From the NCBI GenBank assembly GCA_947365245.1, contig CANAWG010000002.1, positions 186,001 through 250,000 on the forward strand: 64,000 bases of DNA, given 5' to 3'. The notes beneath the pieces were generated by a model. That model searched no databases and had not been told where the DNA came from. It was given only the letters and a program-made list of their open reading frames with translations. A program made the position numbers and the translations under genes. Source of the DNA: an uncultured Oscillibacter sp. Its GTDB lineage: Bacteria > Bacillota > Clostridia > Oscillospirales > Oscillospiraceae. Below are positions 18,431 through 26,914 of this stretch, one piece after another. The first letter of the stretch is position 1, and the number at the start of each line of letters is the position of its first letter.

Positions 18431-19441
18431 ATGAGTGAAAACAGGCGTTTGCGCTGGGTGGTGCTGGGCACCGGCGTCATCGCCAACGAGATGGCCCAGG
18501 CCCTCCGGTCCATGGGCCGGACGCTGGACGCCGTGGGCAACCGCACCTATGAAAAGGCCGCCGCCTTCGGGGAGAAATACGGCGTCCCAAAGGTCTACGG
18601 CGACTATCACGAGATGTTCTCCGACCCGGACGTCGACGTCATCTACATCACCACCCCCCACAACACCCATATCGCCTTTTTGGAGCAGGCCCTCTCCCAG
18701 GGCAAGCATGTGCTGTGCGAGAAGTCCATCACCCTCAACAGCCAGGAGCTTGCCAGGGCGCGGAAGCTGGCGGAGGAGAACGGCGTCGTCCTGGCGGAGG
18801 CCATGACCATCTACCACATGCCCCTCTATCGCGAGCTCACCCGGCGGGTGCGGAGCGGTGAGCTGGGGCGGGTGAATCTCATCCAGCTGAACTTCGGCAG
18901 CTTCAAGGTCTACGACATGAAAAACCGCTTCTTCAGCCGCTCCCTGGCGGGGGGCGCCATGCTGGACATCGGCGTGTACGCGTTCTCTCTGGCGCGGCTG
19001 TTCCTGGAATCCAGCCCGGACCAGGTGAAGTCCTTTGTCCGCATGGCCCCCACCGGGGTGGACGAGAGCGCCGCCATCGCCATGGCCAACGCTCAGGGCC
19101 AGCTGGTCACCGCCGCCCTCTCCCTCCACTCCAAGCAGCCCAAGCGGGCGGTGATCTCCTGCGAGAGAGGGTACATTGAGATCATGGAGTACCCCCGGGC
19201 CGACGAGGCGGTCATCGTGGACGCAGAGACCGGGGCCCGGGAGACCGTCCGGGCCGGCAAAACCGCCGACGCCCTGCGCTACGAGCTGGAGGACATGGAG
19301 CGGGCCATTCTGGACGGCGGGGACATGAAGCTCTCCTGCACCGCCGATGTGATGGAGCTGATGACCGCCCTGCGCCGGGAGTGGGGCGTGGTCTACCCCG
19401 AGGAGGAGTGGGCGTCCCTGCTTGACTTTGCGCATCTGTGA
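18431..19441 (+). CDS. Gfo/Idh/MocA family oxidoreductase
   Basis: LRWVVLGTGVIANEMAQAL, YITTPHNTHIAFLEQALSQGKHVLCEKSI. Confidence 0.93.
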   Translation: MSENRRLRWVVLGTGVIANEMAQALRSMGRTLDAVGNRTYEKAAAFGEKYGVPKVYGDYHEMFSDPDVDVIYITTPHNTHIAFLEQALSQGKHVLCEKSITLNSQELARARKLAEENGVVLAEAMTIYHMPLYRELTRRVRSGELGRVNLIQLNFGSFKVYDMKNRFFSRSLAGGAMLDIGVYAFSLARLFLESSPDQVKSFVRMAPTGVDESAAIAMANAQGQLVTAALSLHSKQPKRAVISCERGYIEIMEYPRADEAVIVDAETGARETVRAGKTADALRYELEDMERAILDGGDMKLSCTADVMELMTALRREWGVVYPEEEWASLLDFAHL

Positions 19442-19444
19442 TGA

Positions 19445-19775
19445 TACCATTGACTGACAAGGGGGAACACGCCTGCCAGCGGCCAAAATAGGCGCTGGAC
19501 TGCGTTCTGCCCGCAGGGGGCACGCCGCAGCCCTAAGCGGCAAAGCCGCCAAGGGCTGCGCAGTCGGATTTGGCGGGCGTCAGCCCGCCTGCATCCTGCG
19601 GCCTTGCCAGCCCCCATTTTTGCTCGCTGGCAGGTCCTCCGGAGTTTTTCGGGAGCGAAAACGGACTCTGGCAAGGCAGACGAGGCAGCCGGGCTGGCGC
19701 CCGGCAACGAGACTAACGCCGCCAGCGTCCGTTTTAGCCCCGAAAAACCGTATTCCCCTTTGTCAATCAATGGTA
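19445..19775. mobile_element. MITE-like non-coding element with 27-bp imperfect terminal inverted repeats and subterminal inverted repeats
   Basis: TIR-L TACCATTGACTGACAAGGGGGAACACG (19445-19471); TIR-R reverse complement TACCATTGATTGACAAAGGGGAATACG (19749-19775), 24/27 identical; inner inverted repeat 19644-19672 / 19721-19748. Confidence 0.65.
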
Positions 19776-19807
19776 CCATGGTAAAAAAACACAGGGGGCG
19801 TTTTCGT

Positions 19808-20551
19808 ATGTTGGCAGAGCAGAGGATGGAGGCGATCCTGGCGGAGCTGGAGCGGGAGCAGGCGGTGAGCGTGGCGCAGCTGTGCGCGGCCACCGGGGCC
19901 TCCGGGGCCACCATCCGGCGGGATCTGAACGAGCTGGCCCGCCGGGGCAAGCTGAACAAGGTCTACGGCGGGGCCATGTCCCTCCGGGAGGAGTTCCGGG
20001 GGGAGGAGCCGGACATGGAGGCCAAGCGGGAGCTCCGCACCCAGGAGAAGGTCCGCATCGCCCGGTACGCCGCCGGTCTCATTCAGGACGGGGACGTGGT
20101 GTTCCTGGACGCCGGGTCCACGGTGATGCACATGGTGGACTACATCCAGGCCTCCGGGGCCACCTTTGTCACCAACAGCGTCGAGTGCGTTCAGCGGCTG
20201 CCCCTGCGGGGTCTGCGGACCTACGTGCTGGGGGGCGTCATCAAGCCGGGCACTCTGGCGGTCATCGGCGGCGAGGCCATGGAGGCGCTGAAAAACTACA
20301 ACTTCACCAAGGCGTTCCTGGGCATCAACGGCATCACGGTCCGCCAGGGCTTCACCACCCCGGACCGGGAGGAGGCCATGGTCAAGGCCCTGGCGGCCGC
20401 CCGGGCCCGGGAGACCTGGGTGCTGGCGGACTCCAGCAAGTTCGGCGCCGTCACCGCCGCCGCCGTGCTGCCGTTGGAGGGGGCCCGGATCATCACCGAC
20501 CGCCTGGAGGACCGCCGCTATCTGGAATACACGGAGATCAAGGAGGTTTAA
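19808..20551 (+). CDS. DeoR/GlpR family transcriptional regulator (FruR-like)
   Basis: MLAEQRMEAILAELEREQAVSVAQLCAATGASGATIRRDLNELARRGKLNKVYGGAM; adjacent to fruK. Confidence 0.93.
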   Translation: MLAEQRMEAILAELEREQAVSVAQLCAATGASGATIRRDLNELARRGKLNKVYGGAMSLREEFRGEEPDMEAKRELRTQEKVRIARYAAGLIQDGDVVFLDAGSTVMHMVDYIQASGATFVTNSVECVQRLPLRGLRTYVLGGVIKPGTLAVIGGEAMEALKNYNFTKAFLGINGITVRQGFTTPDREEAMVKALAAARARETWVLADSSKFGAVTAAAVLPLEGARIITDRLEDRRYLEYTEIKEV

Positions 20552-20553
20552 CG

Positions 20554-21456
20554 ATGGTTTACACCGTCACTTTTAACCCCGCGCTGGACTACATCGTGCG
20601 CGTGCGCGACTTCCGGATCGGGGAGACCAACCGCACCGAGAGCGACGAGCTCCAGTGGGGCGGCAAGGGCATCAACGTGTCCACGGTCCTGGGCAATCTG
20701 GGAGTGGAGAGCGTGGCCCTGGGCTTCCTGGCGGGCTTTACGGGCCGGGCGCTGGACCAGGGCCTGCGGAACACGGGCGTCCGCACCGACTTCATCTGGC
20801 TGGAGGAGGGGCTGACCCGGGTCAACGTGAAGATCAAGGCGGAGCAGGAGACGGAGATCAACGGCGCCGGGCCCGCCATCCCCGCCGCCGCACTGGAGGA
20901 GCTGTTCGCCAGGCTGGACCGCCTCCGCTCCGGGGACGTGCTGGTGCTGGCGGGGTCCATTCCCGCCTCCCTCCCCAGCGACGTCTACCAGAGAATCCTG
21001 GCCCGCCTGGCGGACCGGGAGATCCTCACCGCGGTGGACGCCACCGGCGCGCTGCTGCGGGCCGTGCTGCCCTACCGGCCTTTCCTCATCAAGCCCAACC
21101 GGGCGGAGCTGGGGGAGCTCTTCGGGAAGACGCTGAACAGCGACAGGGAGATCCAGGACTGCGCCCGCCGCCTCCAGGAGGAGGGGGCCCAGAACGTGCT
21201 GGTGTCCATGGCGGGGGACGGCTCGCTGCTGCTGGACGAGACGGGGGCCGTCCACCGTCTGGGTGTTCCAAGGGGCACGGTACGCAACTCCGTGGGCGCG
21301 GGGGACTCCATGGTGGCCGGCTTCCTGGCGGGCTGGCTGGAGCGGGGGGACTACGCGTGGGCCCACCGCCTGGGAACCGCCGCCGGCGCGGCCACGGCAT
21401 TTTCCCAGGGGCTGGCCGAAAGGGACCGGGTCCGGGAGCTGCTGGAGGCCTTTTGA
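20554..21456 (+). CDS. fruK: 1-phosphofructokinase (PfkB family)
   Basis: VTFNPALDYIVRV, GGKGINVSTVLGNLG, VGAGDSMVAGFLAG. Confidence 0.93.
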   Translation: MVYTVTFNPALDYIVRVRDFRIGETNRTESDELQWGGKGINVSTVLGNLGVESVALGFLAGFTGRALDQGLRNTGVRTDFIWLEEGLTRVNVKIKAEQETEINGAGPAIPAAALEELFARLDRLRSGDVLVLAGSIPASLPSDVYQRILARLADREILTAVDATGALLRAVLPYRPFLIKPNRAELGELFGKTLNSDREIQDCARRLQEEGAQNVLVSMAGDGSLLLDETGAVHRLGVPRGTVRNSVGAGDSMVAGFLAGWLERGDYAWAHRLGTAAGAATAFSQGLAERDRVRELLEAF

Positions 21457-21463
21457 GAAAAGG

Positions 21464-21497
21464 AAAAGAGGCACGGCGGAAGCCGTGCCTCTTTCTG
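21464..21497. terminator. Terminator between convergent fruK and mgtE
   Basis: AAAGAGGCACGGCggaaGCCGTGCCTCTTT. Confidence 0.85.
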
Positions 21498-21511
21498 TGT
21501 TTGCCGCCGCA

Positions 21512-22897
21512 TCACAGTCCCAGCACTGCCGAGGCGATCTGGAAGTAGATCAGCAGGGAGATGGCGTCCACAATGGTGGTGATGAAAGGGGAGGCCATCA
21601 CCGCCGGGTCGAAGCCGATCTTCTTGGCCAGCAGGGGCAGGGAACAGCCCACCAGCTTGGCGCACAGGACGGTGCAGACCATGGTGCAGCAGATGACCGC
21701 CGCCACAGGGACCGTCACCATGGCGTTGTGGAACAGCATCCGGTCCACCAGCATCAGCTTGACGAAGTTGGCGGCCGCCAATGTGCAGCCGCACACCGCC
21801 GCCACCCGAATCTCTTTCCAGATGACCCGGAAGATGTCGGAAAACTCGATCTCCCCCAGGGAGAGGCCGCGGATCACTGTGACGCTGGCCTGGGAGCCGC
21901 AGTTGCCGCCGGTGTCCATCAGCATGGGGATATAGGCGGTCAGGACGGTGGCCGCCGCCAGGGCGCTTTCGAAGCTGGAGATGATCTGCCCGGTAAAGGT
22001 GGCGGAGATCATCAGCAGCAGCAGCCAGGGGATGCGCGCCTTATAGGTCTCAAAGGTGCTGGTCTTCAGATAGGGCTTGTCCGAGGGGAGGATGGCCGCC
22101 ATCTTCTCCATATCCTCGGTGACCTCCTCCTGGAGGACGTCCATGGCGTCGTCTACGGTGACGATGCCCACCAGCCGGTTCTCCGTGTCCACCACCGGCA
22201 GGGCCAGGAAGTCATACTTGCTCAGGGAGCGGGCGGTGGTCTCCTGGTCGTCCAGGGTCTGAACGGCGATGAAGTTCCGCTCCATGATGTCGCCGATGAC
22301 GTCGTCCTCCTCCGCCAGCAGCAGCGTGCGGATGGAGAGCAGGCCGATGAGGTGCCGCTCGTCGTCGATGACGTAGGAGACGTTGATGGTCTCCTTGTCC
22401 GGGCCGGTGCGGCGGATGCGCTTTAACGCGTCCTCCACCGTCATGGTCTCCTGCAGGTCCACGAACTCCGTGGTCATGATGCTGCCGGTGGAGTCCTCCG
22501 GGTATTTCAGGATCTCGTTGATGCTCTTGCGGGTCTCCGGGTCGGCGTGCTGCAAAATGCGCTTCACCACCCCCGCCGGCATCTCCTCCACGATGTCCAC
22601 GGCGTCGTCCAGGTACAGCTCGTCCAGCACCTCTTTCAGCTCCGTGTTGGAGAAGCCCCGGATCAAAGCCTCCTGCTCGTCGCTGTCCAGCTCCACGAAC
22701 ACCTCCGCCGCCAGCTCCTTGGGCAGCAGACGGAAAATCAGATGGGGCGCTTTTTCATCCAGCTCTTCAAAAAGCAGCGCGATGTCCGCCGCCTCCAGGG
22801 GCAGCAGGAGGTCCCGCAGCTCCGCGTATCGCTTTCGGGACACCAGATCTTCCACTTGCTCCGCCAGCGCTTCCCATTGGTTCTCAGACTCAAACAT
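21512..22897 (-). CDS. mgtE: Magnesium transporter MgtE
   Basis: N-terminal MgtE repeat region, CBS pair, TM region IPMLMDTGGNCGSQASVTVIRGLSLGEI; start set to 22897. Confidence 0.96.
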   Translation of the reverse strand: MFESENQWEALAEQVEDLVSRKRYAELRDLLLPLEAADIALLFEELDEKAPHLIFRLLPKELAAEVFVELDSDEQEALIRGFSNTELKEVLDELYLDDAVDIVEEMPAGVVKRILQHADPETRKSINEILKYPEDSTGSIMTTEFVDLQETMTVEDALKRIRRTGPDKETINVSYVIDDERHLIGLLSIRTLLLAEEDDVIGDIMERNFIAVQTLDDQETTARSLSKYDFLALPVVDTENRLVGIVTVDDAMDVLQEEVTEDMEKMAAILPSDKPYLKTSTFETYKARIPWLLLLMISATFTGQIISSFESALAAATVLTAYIPMLMDTGGNCGSQASVTVIRGLSLGEIEFSDIFRVIWKEIRVAAVCGCTLAAANFVKLMLVDRMLFHNAMVTVPVAAVICCTMVCTVLCAKLVGCSLPLLAKKIGFDPAVMASPFITTIVDAISLLIYFQIASAVLGL

Positions 22898-22959
22898 GCC
22901 GCGCAACCTCCTTTCCAATATCTGCTTCCCCGCCGCCCGCGGAAAAGGCGGCAAAAAAT

Positions 22960-23190
22960 CTCCAATCGTGCCGGGACGGTACGACTGGAGACGCCTACGC
23001 TGCCGGGAGAGCGGCTCCGCGCCCTCCCCAACCGTTCAAGCTTTAGCCTCACAAGGCGATGAAATCGCGTTAGATGATACCTTCGTGTTCGATATCGCCT
23101 GTTCAAACCCTCTCATGATGTCTCCATCACTCCGCGGCAGCGACCCGTATCCTTGTGGTAGCCTTACCTACCGGACAGTATGCACTTTTT
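22960..23190 (-). ncRNA. M-box (ykoK) Mg2+ riboswitch with downstream intrinsic terminator
   Basis: Minus strand GGTAGGTAAGGCTACCACAAGGATACGGGTCGCTGCCGCGGAG...CATCATGAGAGGG...CATCGCCTTGTGAGGCTAAAGC; then TCTCCAGTCGTaccgtcccggcACGATTGGAGATTTTTT, immediately upstream of mgtE. Confidence 0.85.
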
Positions 23191-23311
23191 CTACTATCTT
23201 ATAATATGCCTCATTGGACCACTTGTCAACCCGCCATGCGGGAATCCGCGGGAATTTTCCGGAGGTTTGGAGGCGGAAATATCCCGCCCCGGGCCGGAAA
23301 ATCTTTTTCTT

Positions 23312-23339
23312 GACATTTGCCGCCAGTCCTGTATAATAA
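23312..23339 (+). promoter_or_regulatory. Promoter of rpsF-ssb-rpsR operon
   Basis: TTGACA-N16-TATAAT. Confidence 0.8.
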
Positions 23340-23415
23340 TAGGGCTTGCATAATGCAGGCATATCCTTGCTCCCGCCTTTGAGCGGGGGCCATTTGTCCA
23401 AAAGGAGGTGCAAAC

Positions 23416-23712
23416 ATGGCAAAGGTTACTGCCAATTACGAGGTCGTGTATATCATCGACCCTGCACAGGGGGAGGAGAGCATCGCCGCGATGGTGGCGA
23501 AGTTCAAGGCCCTGGCTGAGCAGCACGGCTCCGCCGTCGAGGTGGAGGAGTGGGGTGCCCGGAAACTGGCCTATCCCATCAACTACAAGAACGACGGCTA
23601 CTATGTGCTGATGACGTTCACCAGCGGCCCCGAGTTCCCCAAGGAGCTGGACCGCGTCCTGGGCATTACCGAGGGCATCATGCGCTCCATGATCGTCTGC
23701 AAGGGCGAGTGA
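23416..23712 (+). CDS. rpsF: 30S ribosomal protein S6
   Basis: NYEVVYIIDPAQGEESIAAMVAKF ... WGARKLAYPINYKNDGYYVLMTF. Confidence 0.97.
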   Translation: MAKVTANYEVVYIIDPAQGEESIAAMVAKFKALAEQHGSAVEVEEWGARKLAYPINYKNDGYYVLMTFTSGPEFPKELDRVLGITEGIMRSMIVCKGE

Positions 23713-23722
23713 GGAGGCATCT

Positions 23723-24178
23723 ATGCTCAACAAGGTTTTCCTCATGGGCCGCCTGACCCGTGACCCGGAGCTGCGCCGGACCCAGGGCGGTACCGCCGTC
23801 ACGTCTTTCTCCCTGGCCGTGGACCGGGACTTTAAGTCCCAGAACGGCGAGCGGGAGACGGATTTCATCGACGTTGTGGCCTGGCGGAGCACGGCGGAAT
23901 TTGTCAGCAAGTACTTCACCAAGGGCCGCATGGCCGTGGTGGAGGGCCGGCTGCAGATCCGCGACTGGACCGACAAGGAAGGCGGCAAGCGCAGAAGCGC
24001 TGAGGTGATCGCCGACAACATCTACTTCGGAGATTCCAGGCGGGACGGCGCCGCGGGAGACTACGGCACGCCGCCTCCCTACGGAATGCCTGCCGGCCAG
24101 GGAGGAACTCCGCCGCCCATGGGCGGCGGCTCCGAGTTCGACGATCTCGGCGACGGGGACGGCGAACTGCCGTTCTGA
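23723..24178 (+). CDS. ssb: Single-stranded DNA-binding protein
   Basis: MLNKVFLMGRLTRDPELRRTQGGTAVTSFSLAVDRD; acidic tip DDLGDGDGELPF. Confidence 0.97.
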   Translation: MLNKVFLMGRLTRDPELRRTQGGTAVTSFSLAVDRDFKSQNGERETDFIDVVAWRSTAEFVSKYFTKGRMAVVEGRLQIRDWTDKEGGKRRSAEVIADNIYFGDSRRDGAAGDYGTPPPYGMPAGQGGTPPPMGGGSEFDDLGDGDGELPF

Positions 24179-24240
24179 TTCGGTGCTCCGCCTGGTTTTT
24201 CCGGAGCGGAGGCCTGACTATGAAATAAGGAGGAAGCACT

Positions 24241-24492
24241 ATGGCTTTCGATCGTGAAGCGAGACCCGCCCGCCCCATGCGGGGCAAGCGCCGCAAGGTC
24301 TGCCAGTTCTGCGCTGAGAAGTGCGAGAGCATTGACTACAAGGATGCCGCCAAGCTGCGCCGGTTCACCTCCGAGCGCGCCAAGATCCTGCCCCGCAGGA
24401 CCACCGGCACCTGCGCCATGCATCAGCGCCAGCTGACTGAGGCCATCAAGCGCGCCCGTCAGATCGCCCTGCTGCCCTACGTCACCGACTGA
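24241..24492 (+). CDS. rpsR: 30S ribosomal protein S18
   Basis: [60 protein letters not shown]. Confidence 0.98.
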   Translation: MAFDREARPARPMRGKRRKVCQFCAEKCESIDYKDAAKLRRFTSERAKILPRRTTGTCAMHQRQLTEAIKRARQIALLPYVTD

Positions 24493-24518
24493 GGGCACAG
24501 CGGATACGCGAAATAGAC

Positions 24519-24553
24519 ACAGCCCGTCCCAGGTGGGACGGGCTGTTTTTTTG
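24519..24553. terminator. Terminator downstream of rpsR
   Basis: ACAGCCCGTCCCaggtGGGACGGGCTGTTTTTTT. Confidence 0.88.
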
Positions 24554-24568
24554 ACTTCTAGGGGGGCG

Positions 24569-25453
24569 TCAGTCCAGCCGCCGCTGGAAGTTGCCGTGGA
24601 CCCGCACGCCCTCCTGCATGGTGACAAAGGCGTGGGGATCGATGGTGTGGACGGTGTGGAGCAGCTCTTCGATCTCGTACTTGGAAAGGCAGACGCACAG
24701 CACGTGGACGTCGGTGCCGGTGTAGGCGCCCACGCCGTTCCAGTAGGTGACGCCCCGGCCCAGCTTCTCCATGATGAAGTGGGAGAGCTTGTCCTGGTCG
24801 TCCCGGGTGAAGATCAGCGCCTCCACGCTGACGTTCTGCTGGTGCATCCGGTCCAGCACCATGGCGGAGAAGTAGTTGTAAATCACGGAGTAGATGGCGA
24901 TCTCCGGCCGGAACAGGATCAGACAGACGGCGTACAGGAAGAAGTTGAACGTGAGGGAGAATTTGCCCACGGTGAAGCGGCTGCCCCGCTTGCTCAGGCA
25001 CAGGCCCACGATGTCCAGCCCGCCGCCGCTGCCGCCGCAGGTGAGGGCGATGCCGCAGCCGATGCCGTTGAGGATGCCCCCCAGCAGACAGGCCGTCAGA
25101 TAGTCGTCCACGATGGGGGCGGAGGGACTGGGCACCATGCTGTAAAACAGGGAGTAGGCCAGGGTGCACACCAGTGTCTTAAAGACGAAATGCTTTCCCA
25201 GTGTCTTGAAAGCGAAGAGCAGGATGGGGATGTTCAGCACAAAGTACAGGATGCCGGCGATGTCGCCGCCGCCGAAGTCCAGGCCCGCGTAGGTCTGCAT
25301 CAGGGTGCGGAACAGCTGGCACACACCCATCAAGCCGCCGCTGTACAGATCCAGCGGCACAATGAAAAGGCGGACGCCCACGGCGCAGATCAGCTCGCCG
25401 AAGACGGCGGCCACCAGCCGCAGCCAGCGGTTGTGTAGGGTGTTGTAGATCAT
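24569..25453 (-). CDS. YitT family membrane protein (DUF2179 C-terminal domain)
   Basis: ICAVGVRLFIVPLDLYSGGLMGVCQL, GGSGGGLDIVGLCLSKRGSRFTVGK. Confidence 0.88.
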   Translation of the reverse strand: MIYNTLHNRWLRLVAAVFGELICAVGVRLFIVPLDLYSGGLMGVCQLFRTLMQTYAGLDFGGGDIAGILYFVLNIPILLFAFKTLGKHFVFKTLVCTLAYSLFYSMVPSPSAPIVDDYLTACLLGGILNGIGCGIALTCGGSGGGLDIVGLCLSKRGSRFTVGKFSLTFNFFLYAVCLILFRPEIAIYSVIYNYFSAMVLDRMHQQNVSVEALIFTRDDQDKLSHFIMEKLGRGVTYWNGVGAYTGTDVHVLCVCLSKYEIEELLHTVHTIDPHAFVTMQEGVRVHGNFQRRLD

Positions 25454-25613
25454 GTCGTCTCCTCTCGGGGGCAGCGCCCCACTTTCCATATAGTCTTAGT
25501 ATAGTGGCTTCCTATGTTCGATTATACGGGCTTTTTTGGAAAAAACAAGAGGGGAGCTCCGTGCGAATTGCACAGAAAAACCACGCCGTTTCGGCGAATT
25601 TGATAGAGAGGGC

Positions 25614-25910
25614 CTACAGGGTGTACCGCAAAAAGCGGTAGAGCCGGTCCCGGGCCCGCCGGAGGGTGCGGGACACCGTGGAGCGGTTTACCCCCAGCCG
25701 CTCCGCGATCTGGGGCATGGTCATCCCCTGGTCGTAGTACAGCGACACCATCTCCCGCTGGCGGTCCGTCAGCTCCTGCTCCCGGGCCCGGCGCAGGTTC
25801 CGGCGCAGCCGGCCGAGCTGCTCGCTGTTGTCCTGGGCGTTGGCCCGCATCCAGACGGTCATGTCCCCCAGCCACTCGCTGCTGCGGTTTTCAAAGCGTG
25901 TATCGTTCAT
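25614..25910 (-). CDS. Sigma-70 region 4-like HTH protein
   Basis: ELTDRQREMVSLYYDQGMTMPQIAERLGVNRSTVSRTLRRARDRLYRFL. Confidence 0.75.
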   Translation of the reverse strand: MNDTRFENRSSEWLGDMTVWMRANAQDNSEQLGRLRRNLRRAREQELTDRQREMVSLYYDQGMTMPQIAERLGVNRSTVSRTLRRARDRLYRFLRYTL

Positions 25911-26124
25911 TTTTATGATAACTCCTGTCGTAATAGCGGCCGGTCAGGGTGGCCAGCTCCCGCATCTCCCGCCAGAGGGGCATCAGCGCCGCAATGCGCA
26001 GGCGGAGGCGGCGGGCGGCCTCCACGTCGGTCTGGGCCCGTTCCAATGTCCGCAGCTCCACCACCCGGGCGTGGATGATCTCGGCGCTCTCCCGATACTC
26101 CCGGGACATCTCCAGCAGCGTCAT
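25891..26124 (-). CDS. Small hypothetical protein
   Basis: MTLLEMSREYRESAEIIHARVVELRTLERAQTDVEAARRL...; translationally close to neighbours. Confidence 0.55.
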   Translation of the reverse strand: MTLLEMSREYRESAEIIHARVVELRTLERAQTDVEAARRLRLRIAALMPLWREMRELATLTGRYYDRSYHKNERYTL

Positions 26125-26309
26125 CGCACCCTCTCCTCTCCCCGGATCTCCCGGCAGGGGGCCAGCTCCCGCCGGGCCAGGTCCGGCAGACACGCGCCGC
26201 ACACGCTGCCGCCGTTGCAGAACCAGTACTCCGCCCCCACCGGGATCTCCCGCCCGCACAGGGTGCAAAAGAGCCTCTGCCGCCTCCCGCGGCACTTGTC
26301 AGAATACAT
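26121..26309 (-). CDS. Small Cys-rich (zinc-ribbon-like) hypothetical protein
   Basis: MYSDKCRGRRQRLFCTLCGREIPVGAEYWFCNGGSVCGACLPDLARRE. Confidence 0.6.
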   Translation of the reverse strand: MYSDKCRGRRQRLFCTLCGREIPVGAEYWFCNGGSVCGACLPDLARRELAPCREIRGEERVR

Positions 26310-26410
26310 ATAGACCACTCCTCTCAAAATTGGAAAATTTACCGGAAAAGCGAAAAAAGCTGTTGACAAAATGGGGCCCATCTGTTATGATAGGCAATGC
26401 TGTTGGAACT

Positions 26411-26486
26411 GCTGGTGTAGCTCAGTTGGTAGAGCAGCTGATTTGTAATCAGCAGGTCGGGGGTTCGAGTCCGTCCACCAGCTCCA
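26411..26486 (+). tRNA. tRNA-Thr (UGU anticodon)
   Basis: GCTGGTG acceptor, CTGAtttGTAATCAG anticodon arm (TGT), T-arm GGGTTCGAGTC, encoded CCA. Confidence 0.95.
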
Positions 26487-26496
26487 AATTTCATAC

Positions 26497-26581
26497 GGGG
26501 GAGTTCCAGAGCGGTCAAATGGGGCAGACTGTAAATCTGTTGTCACTGACTTCGGTGGTTCGAATCCACCCTCCCCCACCA
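26497..26581 (+). tRNA. tRNA-Tyr (GUA anticodon), long variable arm
   Basis: GGGGGAG...CTCCCCC acceptor, anticodon loop CTGTAAA (GTA), GTGGTTCGAATCCAC T-arm, encoded CCA. Confidence 0.95.
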
Positions 26582-26628
26582 AAACAAAAAGCACGCTTCG
26601 GCGTGTTTTTTGTTTTGGTGGGGGAGGG
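26569..26628. repeat. 28-bp-stem inverted repeat including the 3' end of tRNA-Tyr
   Basis: CCCTCCCCCACCAAAACAAAAAGCACGC-TTCG-GCGTGTTTTTTGTTTTGGTGGGGGAGGG. Confidence 0.9.
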
Positions 26629-26839
26629 CCGCTCCATGCTTCCAGCATGGAGCGGTTGCCTTCGGGCGGGTTGATTTCAATCCCGCAGGGGGAACCCGAA
26701 AAGGTTCCCCCCGCGGACACCCCCCTCCTTCGGGCTGCTTTCGGCTTGCCCGGAATCGGGACGCGCCCCAGGGGATGCGAAGGATGAGTTTATCTCTGTT
26801 GCGGGACAAGAGCACGCTTCGGCGTGTTTTTTGTTTTGG
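26590..26839. repeat. 29-bp direct repeats flanking a hairpin-rich segment
   Basis: AGCACGCTTCGGCGTGTTTTTTGTTTTGG at 26590-26618 and 26811-26839. Confidence 0.9.
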
Positions 26840-26914
26840 CCGTCTGCGCCCCAGCCGCCAGCGGCGGCGACAAAGTGCCCCTGGGGTGCGGGGGCAGGGG
26901 AAGAAGTGCGAATT

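Noticed and set aside
26385-26815. Minus-strand ORFs 26385..26720 and 26543..26815 (VGEGGFEPPKSVTTDLQSAPFDRSGTPP; WWGRVDSNHRSQ)
   Set aside because: These are the well-known spurious translations antisense to tRNA genes; the tRNA-Thr and tRNA-Tyr explain the sequence.
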